Shown: piece by piece, positions 46,651 to 58,849 of the stretch
How the letters are laid out: each line of letters opens with the position of its first letter
Numbering within the stretch: position 1 is the first letter of the stretch
Assembly (NCBI GenBank): GCA_017979445.1
Contig: CM030714.1
Coordinates: forward strand, 39,692,308-39,756,307
Source: Akebia trifoliata
Taxonomy: Eukaryota; Streptophyta; Magnoliopsida; Ranunculales; Lardizabalaceae
Direction: 5' to 3'
DNA: 64,000 nucleotides
The notes under the pieces: generated by a model
Database searches by the model: none
Seen by the model: only the letters and a program-made list of their open reading frames with translations
Told to the model about the DNA's origin: nothing
Translations under genes and position numbers: made by a program

Positions 46651-47855
46651 CGGGTTTCTTCGCAAATATTGCTAGACAACTTAAAAATAAGGTTAACCCA
46701 GTCCTTACAATACTCACAGAGACTTTTTGATGGACTATCTAATGAGAATTCACCAGAAGAGGCAGGATTTCGAGGAAATCCACATTTTCTTTATGTATAA
46801 TTATGTATATAATTTCACATCGCAGAATTCCTACAAATCAGGGAAAGTAAATGGGACAAATTCATAAGAAAGGAAACATAGTAGACTTTGCATTTGTGGA
46901 AGATTAGAGGGATTAGCGCTCAAATTTAGCTATACGGGATGTTAATTGGGACAGATTGGGATCAAGAGTGGATGAAGGCACCATACTTGCTTCAAAGAAA
47001 TACGATCATGTAATACTCACCAAACTATTGAATACATCATTTTATTTCCCAAGGATGATACCAAGACAGATAAGACTCCATTCATGGATCCCAATATACC
47101 CGAGGAATTGACATCCTATCAAGGAGCTAACTATGCATTTGGTAGAACATATAGCTACAACCTAGGATCATCAAATGCTTACTAAATCAGAGGATAAGCA
47201 AGCATTCAAAAAATAGAAGAAGAGAGCAGTAGAACATGTCTGAAATTGAGTCACTTTTATATTTGTAATAAGATGAGTCTCCTCATTTCTTTTTTGTCCA
47301 GGTTAATTACGCATGCTCAATTTGTTCCATGCCAAGTTTTTTACATAAACTACTCATAAATTTGTACGAACTTTAATGCAAAGTCTCTTTAAATAAGGCC
47401 CTAACTAATAATAAATCACCTCGTCAAGCATTAGCTTGACCAACATATCTCATCGCAAAAAAAATATATCAAAAGAGATTATTTATCCACTACCAATTCT
47501 TAATTCACTTTTGATGGGGTTACAGGATACTATTGTGCCCAAACTCAAGCGTCGACCACCTAGTTGGAGTCGAGAATCATTTTGTTTGGAGCAGATATTA
47601 GCACCAAGTTAATCGTCAGAAATGGTCTCTGAATCTGAACTCACGGAGATTCGTAAGATCTTGACAGTCTTTCCAATGGACATAAACAACTTAAAGAGCA
47701 AGGTAGAAATGTTAGAACAGATCTCTAAATCAACAAGAAACCCCCTCTGACGATCAAAGGGGCAAGAGACCTGAAGATAACACGGCCAAAAATCTGAAAG
47801 AGATTTATGAGCTTGATGGAAACGAAGAACACTTTAATCAGAATCCAATGCTAGC
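46651..47855. other. Unassigned, possibly old coding remnant
   Basis: The plus strand shows coding-like stretches (FPKDDTKTDKTPFMDPN..., and near 47,625 ELTEIRKILTVFP with a following heptad-like NLKSKVEMLEQI). Stops interrupt them. I do not recognise the family. Confidence 0.3.
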
Positions 47856-49029
47856 TGTAGACACCCCATTGTTACGTCTGCCTAATTCGACAATTCGTTG
47901 TCCGGTTGCCGTGAATTCCTAATAATGAGCGCAAAGAACTTGAAAACTTGTGAGTACTGTCCATGATTCCTTTTATTTCTAGTCTTTTCATCTCTCTTAC
48001 TCATTATAACTTGACATATAAATTTACACACGATAAGGATCGCTATACCTTACACCCGATTTAGCACGTACGTTTAAATTCAATACACAGTTCAATAAGC
48101 TAGAGATCGCGCTACGCTAGGAAAATATGACCTTGAAACTTAGAAATAATCACGTTGGGACTGAAAAAAACCTCACTCCAAAATTCGTAAAAATCTGCAA
48201 AAATCACCAAAATGACGAAAATACCCTTCATAAATTGGGCCTCTGAAAAATCTTGAAAGTACCTTCATTGCACTCAGAATATGATTTTGAGTCTAATGAA
48301 ACCCAAATTGACAAAAATAGAAAAATTTATGAAAAATTACAAAAATGACCAAAATGCCCCTCAATGTCCAACTTTGACCTAGAGACCCTAATTCTTAGGA
48401 AAACATGATAAAAAATCAAAATCAAATTTAAATTGAAATTAAAAATCAAATAAAAATCCAATCTAATAAGAATAAAATTTAAATTAAAACTCAAACTCAA
48501 ATCAAAAAGCAAATTTAAATTAAAAATCAAAATCAAAATCAAATTTAAAATCCAATCGATCATGCAAAGAGAAATTAAAATTCAATCGACCAATCAAATT
48601 GAAATCCAATCAGCCAATCAAATTAAAATCTAACTTAAAATCTAATCGATCAATCAAATTAAAAATCAAATTCAAATTCAAAATCCAATCGATAAAATCA
48701 AATCACTAACTCTTCGATAAGAGACCATCAACAAGGTAATTAGCGTGGGATCATCCCCCTCTATTCTCTTATTAGAAATGTGAGAGAGATGAAAAAAATG
48801 AAAAAAAATAAAACACGTAGAAAAAGATGGCAACAACAAAAAAAGGAAAAAAATTATAAGAGGAGACCTTCTCCTCTACGTACGTTAGGGACACTCACCC
48901 CTACGTTTTTTTTTTTTTTTTGAAAAGTCAACAGGGTTAAGGTAGACCCAGACCAGCTACAACCTTAAGAAAGGAAAACCCTTACGATCCTTACCAATGA
49001 TAGAACCGAGGTTACAAGGGAGAACTCCA

Positions 49030-49560
49030 CTATCTATTTTAGAATAATCCATAGAGTCTTGGGAGGATGCAAGATAATCCGCCGCTTGGTTAGCTTCCCT
49101 GAAAACATGGAAGAAGGTGTACATGTGGAAACTAGGAGGAGCCTTTTAATGGATATGACTTAGTGTATAACACTCCATGGAATACTCCATCAATCGTTAA
49201 GAATATTAACAACCATTAATGAGTCTACTTGAACCCGAATGTTGAGGCAACCTTTTGCGATACACAACTTGAGCCCTTCAAGGATAGCTTGTATTTCGTG
49301 ATATATGATTGCGACTGGGTTCACCCGATGAGCAATAGCAGCAATTATCATACTTTCATGGTCTCAAATGATAGCTCCAAGACCAACTCGAGTTTCTGAG
49401 AATGAGCCATCAGTGTTGAGTGCCCACATGCCAATGTCTGACTTTGGCCAGGAGCAATAAACTCTCATAGGCTGAGAAAAGGTTGCATTAAATTCCTAAG
49501 CTTGAAGGAAGTGCAGATTATAGTCTGTATCCTCAATATCTTTCAAGGAATCTTCAAACT
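49030..49560 (-). pseudogene. LINE RNase H domain
   Basis: Minus-strand reading gives ALNTDGSFSETRVGLGAII then a stop replacing Arg, then HEIQAILEGLKLC. This is the RNase H (RVT_3) domain that follows zf-RVT in plant L1 elements. Two or more in-frame stops. Confidence 0.72.
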
Positions 49561-50391
49561 TTAACCAAATTTCTTCTTGGATCTTAGAGACAATAGTGTT
49601 GTGGCTGTTAAATTTGTTATGAAATATCTTGTTGCACCTCTCTCTCTCCACAAGTGATAGATAAAGGCACAGAAAATAACTTTTTTGATATCTTGAATAG
49701 TTGAGTTGCCCTTGAAGTTAGATGCGGCCCACATCACCTCTTCTTCCCAATTGCCCGAGGTATGATTGTTCATACATCTCTTAAGGATTTCAGTCCATAA
49801 TTGCCTAGAATAAGGACAGCCATTAAATAAATGGTTCGTGTTTTCTTCATGGTTGCCACAAAGTTTGCAAGAAGCCTCAACTTTTAACCCCCAATCTTTA
49901 AGTTTTCTCAATGTTTTTAGCCTACCTTTAAGCGCAAGCCATGCTATGAAACTATGTTTTGGAATTCTAGATTTGCTCCAAACAAGCTAGGCCCAAATGG
50001 ACGAATTAGAGTGAGTCATGTAGTTCTTAACAACTGAACTAACCGAGAAGGTGCCATTGGACTTTCTTTTCCAAACTACTATGTCTTCTATGCCATGATG
50101 GATGGGAACATCATTGAGATATTGAGCGATCTCTTGGAATGAAGCTTCTCTACCTACTAGGATTTTCCAATTGCCATTTCTAATGATTGCAGAGACCTTT
50201 GCATGTGGACCAACTCTGGAGTCGTTTTCAAAGTCAACTAAGTACTCGAGTTTTAGAATGCCTAAGGGGTGCCAAGGGTCCTCCCAAAGCTTAGTAGAAT
50301 GGCCATTACCTATGAGGTGAGAAATTAGAGGGGCAGCTTTCTCCCTAGCTTTGAGTATTTTCCTCCAACTCCAAGAAGCCTCTCTTGGCAT
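49561..50391 (-). pseudogene. LINE ORF2 C-terminal part (linker and zf-RVT)
   Basis: Continuation of ORF2 after two in-frame stops. Encodes SWSWRKILKAR...LIGNGHSTKLWEDPW and, near 49,840-49,890, the zinc-binding CKLCGNHEENTNHLFNGC of plant L1 elements. Confidence 0.8.
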
Positions 50392-50589
50392 ATTAAAGGT
50401 CCAAAAGTTTTTGTCCTTTAGAAGGTGAGTTCTTACCCATCTGAGTCATAAGGAGTCTTTGCTGGCTGTTATCATCCAGGCATACTTTGTGATGGCAGCA
50501 TGGTTCCAATCCGCGATGCTAATGATGCCTAACCCACCCTCGAGATACGGCTTGCAAATCTCTTTCCAACTAACTGCACTATTGGATTT

Positions 50590-51477
50590 CTAGTTGTCAG
50601 GCCTAGACCATAGGAACCGAGCGCAAATCCTTTCCAACTCCTTCACGACCTTGGATGGAAGAATAAAGCAGTTGCACCAGTAAACTTTGATGCTAAGTAG
50701 CACCGATTTGATAAGCTCTAACCTGCCAGCGTATGAGAGAAATCTCCCCTTCCAAGAAGAGGTCCTCTTGGTCATTTGTTCCACAAGGGGTTGACAATAC
50801 CTGGGGAAGAGCCTAGTAGAAAGCAAAGGGAGTCCCAAGTATTTAACTGGAAGCGTACCTTTTCGAACTCCTAGGATGGTGGCAATCTCCTCTTCTAAGC
50901 CTCTATCTCTACCAGCCAGAAAGATTGAGCTTTTGTCGTGGTTCACTTCCAAACCAGTGAGGTCCCTGAAATGATTTAGCACATCAAGAATGGCTCTAGC
51001 ACATTTACGGTTGACTTTGGAGAAAATGAGAAGAACATCCGCAAAACACAAATGGGTAATGTTTTGCTTGTATCTCGGATGGTAATCCAACAGCCCTACC
51101 TGAACTTTCTCTTGGAACAATGGGTTGAGAGTTTCCATGATGAGCACAAAGAGGTACGGCGATAGAGGATCCCCTTGCCTAAGTCCTCTTTTCCCTTCGA
51201 ACCACCCAACAAATGAGCCATTGAAAGAGATTGTGTAAGAAACACTAGTCACACATTTGAGGACCCAATCAATGTATCTCTGGGAGAACTTGAAAGCCGA
51301 GAGGCATGCATGGACAGCTCCCCAATCCACAGTGTCGTAAGCTTTCATAAGATCTACTTTGAGAGCTACTTTTGGGCTCGTGTTCTTCTTGTGGTAGTTT
51401 CTAACCAACTCGTGAGCAAGGAGAATGTTGTCCGCAATATTCCTACCTTTGATGAAGGCTGACTGGTTTAGCCCCAC
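50590..51477 (-). pseudogene. LINE ORF2 reverse transcriptase fragment
   Basis: 295 open codons: QSAFIKGRNIADNILLAHEL, then LKVDLMKAYDTVDW (first catalytic Asp), GLRQGDPLSPYLF, then CFADVLLIF at 51,034-51,048, where non-LTR RTs have FADD. The second catalytic Asp is Val, so the enzyme should be dead. The reading frame already runs upstream of the GTG at 51,477 (HKLVGLNQSAF) before a stop. It continues past one stop at 50,587. Confidence 0.85.
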
Positions 51478-51632
51478 TAGTTTATGAGTGACCTAGCTCT
51501 CTGCTGAACGTTCATCTTCTTCTTCAGCAGCACCACTGCTATCTCTCGCTCCAACTTCTTCTCTAATAGCTCCCCCTTGGTTTCTCTCCCCTACATCTTC
51601 TTCCCCACGCCCCAAGTCTCTCTCCTTGCTGT

Positions 51633-51997
51633 ACCAATGCCCCAACAACATTCCTCTTTCTTCCTCTCTCTCTCTCCCTACTATACCAACAACCCAGTAA
51701 CCTTCTTCTTTCTTCTTCCCTCTCGCCCTGCTGCACCAATGCCCCAACTCTCTCTCTCCTTACTGCACCAACACCTCAGCAACCTTCCTATTTCTTCCTC
51801 CCTCTCTATGATTTCCTCCATCTCTCCCTGCTGCATCAACGCCCCAGCAACCTTCATCTTTTTACTTTCCTCTCTCTGATTTCATCTCTCTCCCTGTTGC
51901 ACCAACACCCCAACAACCTTCCTCTTTCTTCTTCCCTCTCTATGATTGCATCCCTCTCTCCTTGCTGCACCAACGCCCGAGCTCTCTCTCTCTGATT
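51633..51997. repeat. CT-rich tandem repeat in Tat LTR
   Basis: Seven imperfect units of about 47-68 bp, each starting with a variant of ctgctgcaccaacgcccca and continuing with CT-rich sequence. The open frames of 60-119 codons here result from the low-complexity composition. Confidence 0.75.
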
Positions 51998-51999
51998 TT

Positions 52000-54130
52000 C
52001 TCCCTCTCACCACGTTTTAAATGAAGAAAGTTTCTCCTCTCCATTGTAGGCACCACGTTTTGAAAGAAAAAGAACGTCTCTCTGCTCTCACACCCCAGTG
52101 GGCTCTCTTCCCTATGTATTCCTCTCATTTAACTCGTTATCTCTGTTCTGGACAGCAAGGAAAAAGAACCACACAAAAAAACGAAGAAAGAAAAGGGAGA
52201 AGAAGAGAGATGAGCAACTTATTTGTCCCTTCTCAAGCAACGTTCAGCTTACTCTTTTCAACCATTCTCACTTCTCAGCCTCCTACACATCGCAGCAGCT
52301 CCACTCATGTGTTCTTCCTCTATTCGACAACAACAATGTCATCAGTGCTTTGTTTTATCTCTCACGAACATAGCTATTAGTGCTATCTTCTTTGATATCC
52401 CCTTAAGAACCAAACAACGACAACGTCAACTCAATTTTTTTTTGCTTCCTTGGAACGGTCTGTAATCTCGATTCTATCAGCGGCTACCAAAGTACTCGCA
52501 AGTCTACCGAGTCGTATCTGAAGGAACAATACTCGGTTGCCATTCTGTCGCGGAGGTAAGTTCAATTTATTTTTGTTTATTTATTTAGTTTTATTTTTTT
52601 CTTTCTCCTTCTCTTCTTATTGTGTATTTTGTGTCGATTATCCGATATTCATTGATGTGCTCATAACTCACATATTTTTAGCTTTTAGATTCAAGAATTT
52701 TATATGTATGCATGAACTTTTTATTCGCTGATTTGATATGTGTTAGTAGCTTTTTATTCGAAAATTTTGCATATATGTATGAATGGGGTAATTCATTGAT
52801 TTCTCATGTGTCCCTAAAAGTTTTGATTTTAAAATTTCGTATAAATGTGAGTTTTTTTATTCGTTGATTTGTCACGTGTTCATAATGTTTTGATTCAAAA
52901 ATTTTACTTGTATGAATTCTTAACTCACTGATTTGTTATGTATTCGTGAGGTTCCCAACTTAGAAATTTGACATATGTGAATCTCCAATTCATAAATTTG
53001 TTAATATGCATATTGTCCTAATTTAATAATTGTACATGATTTTGAATTTTATCAATTTCGAGATTCGTGTATGCTAATATTTTCTTAATTTGATAATTTT
53101 ACATGATATTCATTTTCATCAATTTTGAAATTCATGTCTTAGGTGGTTTTGTGCGACATTGAAATTTGCCAATTTGTTGACTAACCATGTGCTCGTAATT
53201 TCGTCATTTGAAAGATTTTATATTTGTAATTGCTATTTTGAAAATTTCATTTTTAGAATTTTCTAATATGGGAATTTCATAATTTTCTATTTTGGAAAAA
53301 CACATATTCATAAATTTTTAATTTAGAGATTTTGCATTTTATTAATTTTTCAATTTAGAAAATTTTCATTTTTCTATTTAGAAATTTCATGTCTCGAAAA
53401 TTTGTGATTTTCTAATTAAAAAATTTTATATTTTTTGAAACTTTCTATTTTGAAAAATTCATGTTTTGCAAATTTATGATTGGGAATTCATCCTATACTT
53501 GTATGTTTCTATTTAGGAAAATTTATCTTTAAAATTTTCTAATTTGGTAATTTATCTTAAATTTATATTTTAGGAAATATCAAATTCTTAATGTAGAAAA
53601 TTCATAAATTGCCAATTTAGAAATTTCACATTCATAATTTTTTAATTTGAAGATTTTTGCAAATTTCTATTTTATCTAATTTGGGAATTTGCACACATGG
53701 ATTAATTGACTTTTAATCATGAGACATAATTAGGGCTTTTCCACAAATTTTCTCTTGATGTGCAAAATTCAATGAGTTCTTTAAATAATTGGATAATTTT
53801 AGTTTAAGATTTATTTAGCAAATCCGATATAAATTGATGATGATTAGACCTTAGTTTAACTTTAGTCTTTGTATGTTGACTATAGGATAGTTTTGGATCG
53901 TAATAGAGACCGATCATCTTGATCGGACAAGTTCGGTGCTTAACACCTTCTGAAACTCGTAATGTGACCCTTTACCCATTTATTTTATCCGTTGACCAAT
54001 CCAGATCCATTTGGAATCATTTGTGGTTCCTAGACCTAAATTAAGTGGCAACTCCCAATTCTCAAAAAATTCCCAATTTACTAACCGGACCTCTTCACTA
54101 TTTAGTGAAAAAGGGTCATGACGATTTCAC
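52000..54130 (+). other. Rest of Tat 5' LTR, AT-rich, no gene
   Basis: From about 52,730 to 53,700 a long run of degenerate gaaattt/ttcattttt-like units. The agagaccgatc...ttcggtgcttaacacc block near 53,905 marks the LTR 3' part. Confidence 0.5.
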
Positions 54131-54329
54131 TAGCTAACAGAATGACTCAATTGAAAATAACCCTAAAGAACATAAAAGGGATTAATGAAATCACAGCAAG
54201 CATTAAGGCTTTAAATCAAATTTCTAAGATTTGTCTGGTTGAAAAGTTCGTAATGCTAGAGATGGAAAAAATTTAGTGGGATAAGCTATACAAAAACACA
54301 CCTCAATGTGTATGTCACCAACATGAGCA

Positions 54330-54725
54330 CCATGGGCCTCAGTGATGAACAGATGACATTTCTATTCCAACATACTCTATCAGGTTCGACGTTACGGTGG
54401 TTAATGTCTCAAGAGCCAGCTATGACAGGGACATGGGAAAATATGTCAAAATCATTTTGACACCAGTACAAGTATAGCACCGAGATTGAGACTTCTCAAA
54501 GAGATTTATAATCGACTAAGCAAAAGAATAGGGAAACATTTATTGACTTCATTGGTCGCTGGAGGGTCAAAACTGCACAAATGTAGGATAGACAATTAGA
54601 AAAAGAACAAATGCCAATCATATTGATAAAACTCTTATAAGGGTATGCCTAGCATTTAGTCATCCAATACCTCCCAACATTCAAGTCCCTGTTACAAGTT
54701 GGAAGCCAACTTGAGGAAACTTTTG
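54330..54725 (+). pseudogene. Tat-lineage gag remnant
   Basis: Reads FLFQHTLSGSTLRWLMSQEP, TWENMSKSF, QYKYSTEIETSQRDL, ETFIDFIGRWRVK and YLPTFKSLLQVGSQLEETF. This is the retrotransposon gag domain pattern of the Tat lineage (capsid). At least four stops. Confidence 0.8.
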
Positions 54726-54945
54726 TCTTTGGGATCCTTTCCAGCCCTTCAGACAACAAGTCCAAAAAACATTTCACTAACTCTAAACCCAACATCAACC
54801 ATACCTATATAGCCAACACATATACTACTCCAATTCAACCTCCAACGCGAACCAATAATCGGACTAATTCAGGTTGAACCCCACCCTGACAATTGACAAG
54901 CTTAGGGATGACCCTTATAATGGCCTTCTAGAAATTCTTGAATAA

Positions 54946-55797
54946 ATGGCTTCTTACCCACCCATCTCCAACCTCAACCTTTGCCACACCCCCTACCAGC
55001 TTTACATAACTCTTACCTCTTTAGCGAATTCTACCAAAACCTTGGTCATCATACTGATCGGTATATCAACATCTGCCATACTATTTAAAATCTCATCGAC
55101 GTTAAAAAAGTCACCATCCCTACCCCAATACCACCAAATGCCACCACCAATCCACTACCTGTATATCAATATCCATCAATTCTAAATATGGTTTCCATTA
55201 CCCAACCACCATTTGACCCCGCCTCTCTCATCCATCCAGTCTACGTCAAACTACCAAGTCATCCTCTTGTCGGAATAGCTTCTACCAACGAGATCTACGC
55301 TACAAGCCATAAACCATTTGATTTACCCGTAGATGAGGCATACTGCCTATCCCTACCCTACTACAATAGTTCGTCATACACCAGCTATCTCTTGGCACAA
55401 ATGATCCCAAAAAAAATCCATTATCTTTAACAAATGAAGACTTATTGGTCGAAGAGGACGAACCATTTTCACTCTCTTGTGACAAAGTCAGGCATGTAAC
55501 ACGGCGAAAAAAAATCTTTAAGTCACCGGAACTCAGTGTTGACAATCCCGCATCCTTGACAAAAAAAGAGAAAGTGGACCCCATTAAGGAAATCATTGAA
55601 AAGGATAATGCCATGATCAAACAGTTAAAAAGAATAGGCGCCAACATTTCAGTTTGGGGTTTGCTCATGGCCTCCACAACCCACAGGAAACCTATTCTCA
55701 AAGTTTAAGCGCGGCCCAAGTCTCCCTCGATACTTCCCCAGATCAATTGGCTAGTATAATAAGAGTGACCTATATGGAAAACAATTTGTCTTTCTCA
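54946..55797 (+). pseudogene. Tat gag-protease linker remnant
   Basis: Two open frames (54,946-55,430 region and 55,445-55,708). The second includes IKQLKRIGANISVWGLLMAS, the conserved stretch just before protease in Tat elements. The reading continues to NNLSFS, where the protease would begin, but the sequence changes to LTR-like DNA at 55,798. Protease itself is not seen. Confidence 0.65.
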
Positions 55798-56143
55798 GTT
55801 TTATGGAAAATCATTAAAATGATCAAAATGCCCCTCAATATCTGACTTTAACCTAGAGAGCTTGATTCTTAGGAAAATAGGATTAAAAAATCATCAATAG
55901 AATTATGTGCATTGAAAATTTTAAAATTGAAATTTAATCAAAACTCAACTAAAATTCAATCAACCAATAAAAATTAAATTGACTAATTGGATTAAAATTA
56001 AAATTCGATCAACCAATCAAAATTCAAACTAAAGTTGAATTGACCAATCGAATTCAAATTAAAATCCAATCAACCAATTAAAGTTAAAATTAAAATTCGA
56101 TTGATCAACGGAATGGGAATTAAAGTTCAATTAATTAGGAGGT
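55798..56143 (+). repeat. LTR fragment inside the Tat coding region
   Basis: Matches 48,320-48,720 of the element's own LTR: aaaatgcccctcaat, ctttaacctagagag, gattcttaggaaaa, then the AATCAA-rich tract. It replaces the protease region. Confidence 0.7.
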
Positions 56144-56599
56144 AATGGTCATCTCCGAACGACCAACAGAACCACCTTCCCACCTTAGCCTCCCCGCGAA
56201 AGAAAGGGAAGCCTTGCACAATTGGGAGGAATTCCCATTAACTCTTGAAGTTACTAAGGCCTCCAAAAAAATGTCATTAGAGAAATCTAATTTATCTGAG
56301 GATCATAACGAGCTCTTGTTCTCGAGTAAAGACTATTTTGAGGGCTCTTTATCTTTACTAATGAATTTGCATGATTGTTCTTCTTATTTCAAATATCAAA
56401 AAAGTAACAAAAAATAAATATTCTTCAAAAATCAAAAAAATAAAAAACATTTCAAAAAAAAAAAAACCTTTCAAAATCGTTAAAATATAAATATTTTTCA
56501 AAAATCAAAAAAAGAGTTTTCAAGGGATTTATCTCAATCAAACGAGTACTCAAATATAACAGAGTTTGAAAGGGATAAGTATGATTTCAATCTTAAATT

Positions 56600-57650
56600 T
56601 GACTTTGATTTTATAGGGATCTAAAAAGAATCTGAGGACGAAATGGAATACCCGCCTAAAGAAATCAAAGACTTAATAGAACGTCACAAGAAAGGTGTTC
56701 AACCAAGCATTGAGGATATAGATTCAATCAATCTTAGTACCAAAGAGGACCCACGAATCGTCAAGACCGAAACCTTATTAACACAGTAGCAAAAGGAAGA
56801 AATGATCGAACTTTTACAAGATTATCATGATATCTTTGCATGGTCATACAGAAATATGTCTGGGTTAGACACAGATCTGGTCATCCACAAACTACTAATT
56901 GTTCTTGGAAACAAGTTGATCAAGCAAATATTGATAAGGTTAAAACCAAAATGGACCATCAAGGTCAAAGATGAGGTTATGAAGCAGTTCGAAACAGGAT
57001 TCCTCGTAGTTTTTACATACCCCGAGTAGCTAGCTAACGTCGTCTCAATACCCAAGAAAGATGGGAAGGTATGTATGTGTGTTGACTACCAGGACTTGAA
57101 CAATGCCAATCTTAAAGGTGATTTTTCACTACCATACATTGACACTTTAGTCGACAGTACAACAGGGCACGTCATGTTCTAGTTCATGGTGGGTTCTCAG
57201 GCTATAACCAGATAAAAATGACAGAAAAAGACCAGGAAAAAACCGCATTCATCACACCCTCGGGTACTTTCCATTACAAAGTTATGACATTTGGGTTAGA
57301 GAACGTAGAGGCGACTTACCAATTTGCAATAACTGTATTATTTCACGATATGATCCATAAGAAAAATGAAGGTCTAGTATAGAAGAAGTTCATCTAGTAA
57401 ATCTCAAGAAGTTGTTCGACACGCTAAGAAAATACAGTTTAAGGCTCAACCTAGTAAAATGTGTATTCGGGACAACATCGGGCAAACTACTAGGGTTAAT
57501 CGTCAGTAAAAAAAGGTATCAAAATAGATCTACCAAAAATCAAATATATCCTCGAAATGAAGGCACCCATTTCAGAAACAGATGTTTGAGTTTTTTTGGA
57601 GAAAATACAGTATATCAGTCGGTTCATAGCTTAACTCACACCCATCTGTG
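56600..57650 (+). pseudogene. Tat reverse transcriptase, active site deleted
   Basis: DYHDIFAWSYRNMSGLDTDL (the segment just before RT), IPKKDGKVCMCVDYQDLN, FSLPYIDTLVDSTTGH. The next readable part is HLVNLKKLFDTLRKYSLRLN. The stretch that should hold YVDD (near 57,360-57,390) is missing, so no RT activity is possible. Several stops and frameshifts. Confidence 0.85.
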
Positions 57651-57719
57651 AGCCAGTTTTCAAGCTACTCAGAAAAGATACACCCAAGAAGTGAAACAAG
57701 GACTGTCAAGAAAATTTTG

Positions 57720-58140
57720 ACAAGATCAAGTAAAATCTACACAATCTACCAGTCTTGGTCCATCCTATTCCAACGGGACCGCTATTGATGTATATTTCAA
57801 TGCAAGAAATGTCAATGGGGTGCGTACTGAGGTAACATAATGAATCAGGACGAAAGGAGTAAGCCATCTATTATCTCAACAAGAAATTTACTGAGTACAA
57901 AGTGAAATATTCGACACTTGAGAAGAATTGATGTGCATTAGTCTAGGCATCTCAACGATTGCATCATTATTTGCTTAGTTACTCAACTATGCTTATTGCT
58001 ATAATGGACCCCCTAAAGTATATTTTTGAAAAATCAGTGCTAACAGGTCGCACAGCAAAATGACAATTATTGTTATCTGAGTTTGACATCACCTATGTCA
58101 CTCAAAAAGCCATTAAGGGACAAGTCATTGTCGACTACTT
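57720..58140 (+). pseudogene. Tat RNase H
   Basis: YYLNKKFTEYKVKYSTLEKN, QRLHHYLLSYSTM, MDPLKYIFEK, SEFDITYVTQKAIKGQ. Standard gypsy RNase H followed by the link to the second RNase H. Confidence 0.78.
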
Positions 58141-58224
58141 AGCCGAGCACCGATTGCCTGACTATGAGCCATTGAAAACAAACTTTCCCAACGAAATCAT
58201 ATTACTCATTGAGATTGAGGACAA

Positions 58225-58630
58225 TGACGAAGAACCCTGCTGGAAGATGTATTTTGATGGAGCAACTAATCAAAAAGGGAACGTAGTAGGGGTAGTCTTG
58301 ATCAAGCCAGATAGGTCCCACGTACCAATTGCTATCAGATTAAAATTTTAATGTTCCAACAATGAGGTAGAGTACGAAGCATGCATAGCAGGGTTGAAAG
58401 TAATATTAGATCTCGAGGTAGACGAAATTGACATATTCGAAGATTCAAGCCTAGTAGTCTATCAGATGATTAGATAATGGAAAATCCGAGAGCAGAGATT
58501 AATCTCTTACCATGAGTATCTCGAAGAACTAAGCTTAAGCTTCAACAAGATTTCATTCACATACATGCCGAAAACTAAAACTCAATTTGCAGATGCATTA
58601 GCTACACTCACTTCCATGATTAGTATTTCA
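58225..58630 (+). pseudogene. Tat second (archaeal-type) RNase H
   Basis: WKMYFDGATNQKGNVVGVVL, NNEVEYEACIAGLKVIL, then FTYMPKTKTQFADALATL. An extra RNase H with YFDGA after the first one is a known hallmark of the Tat lineage. Two stops. Confidence 0.82.
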
Positions 58631-58849
58631 GAAGATCTAGTCATCGATCATATTGAGATCGGAATTCAAGATGAACCGACCTATTGTCTACCCGTCAAAG
58701 TAGAAGAGTCTAAAGATAGCCCATGGTACTCAAGCATCAAAACATACATCAGAGATCGAACCCTCCCATCAGATGCAACACATAATGATCAAAGGACCAT
58801 ACAAAAATTGGCAAGCCAATTCTTCTTGAGCAATGAAATTCTGTACAAG

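Larger units (their letters stand above)
48906..51487 (-). mobile_element. 5'-truncated L1-type LINE
   Basis: Inserted in the LTR in minus orientation: poly(A) tail (T16 at 48,906-48,921) at its 3' end, 5' end cut within ORF2 near 51,487. Contains RT, a zinc-binding RVT domain and an RNase H. No clear target-site duplication seen. Only a few in-frame stops, so relatively young, but its RT active site is mutated. Confidence 0.85.
47856..54130 (+). mobile_element. 5' LTR of Tat-lineage element, LINE nested inside
   Basis: Starts TGTAGACACCCCATT, as does the sequence at 63,688. Before the gag region it has gtggcaactccc and agagaccgatc...caccttctg blocks typical of the end of Tat LTRs. Without the LINE it is about 3.7 kb. 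It contains an AATCAA-rich tract (48,380-48,720) and a CT-rich tandem repeat (51,633-51,997). The end near 54,130 is inferred. Confidence 0.65.

Noticed and set aside
46651..47855. Endogenous pararetrovirus
   Set aside because: No movement-protein, coat or RT motif could be read here. The evidence is not enough for the claim.
48906..51487. Target-site duplication for the LINE
   Set aside because: Sequence left of the poly(T) (ggacactcacccctacg) was not found repeated at the 5' junction. Reported as not seen.
51577..52465. Overlapping ORFs of 62-119 codons
   Set aside because: Low-complexity CT-rich repeat inside an LTR. Composition alone keeps frames open.
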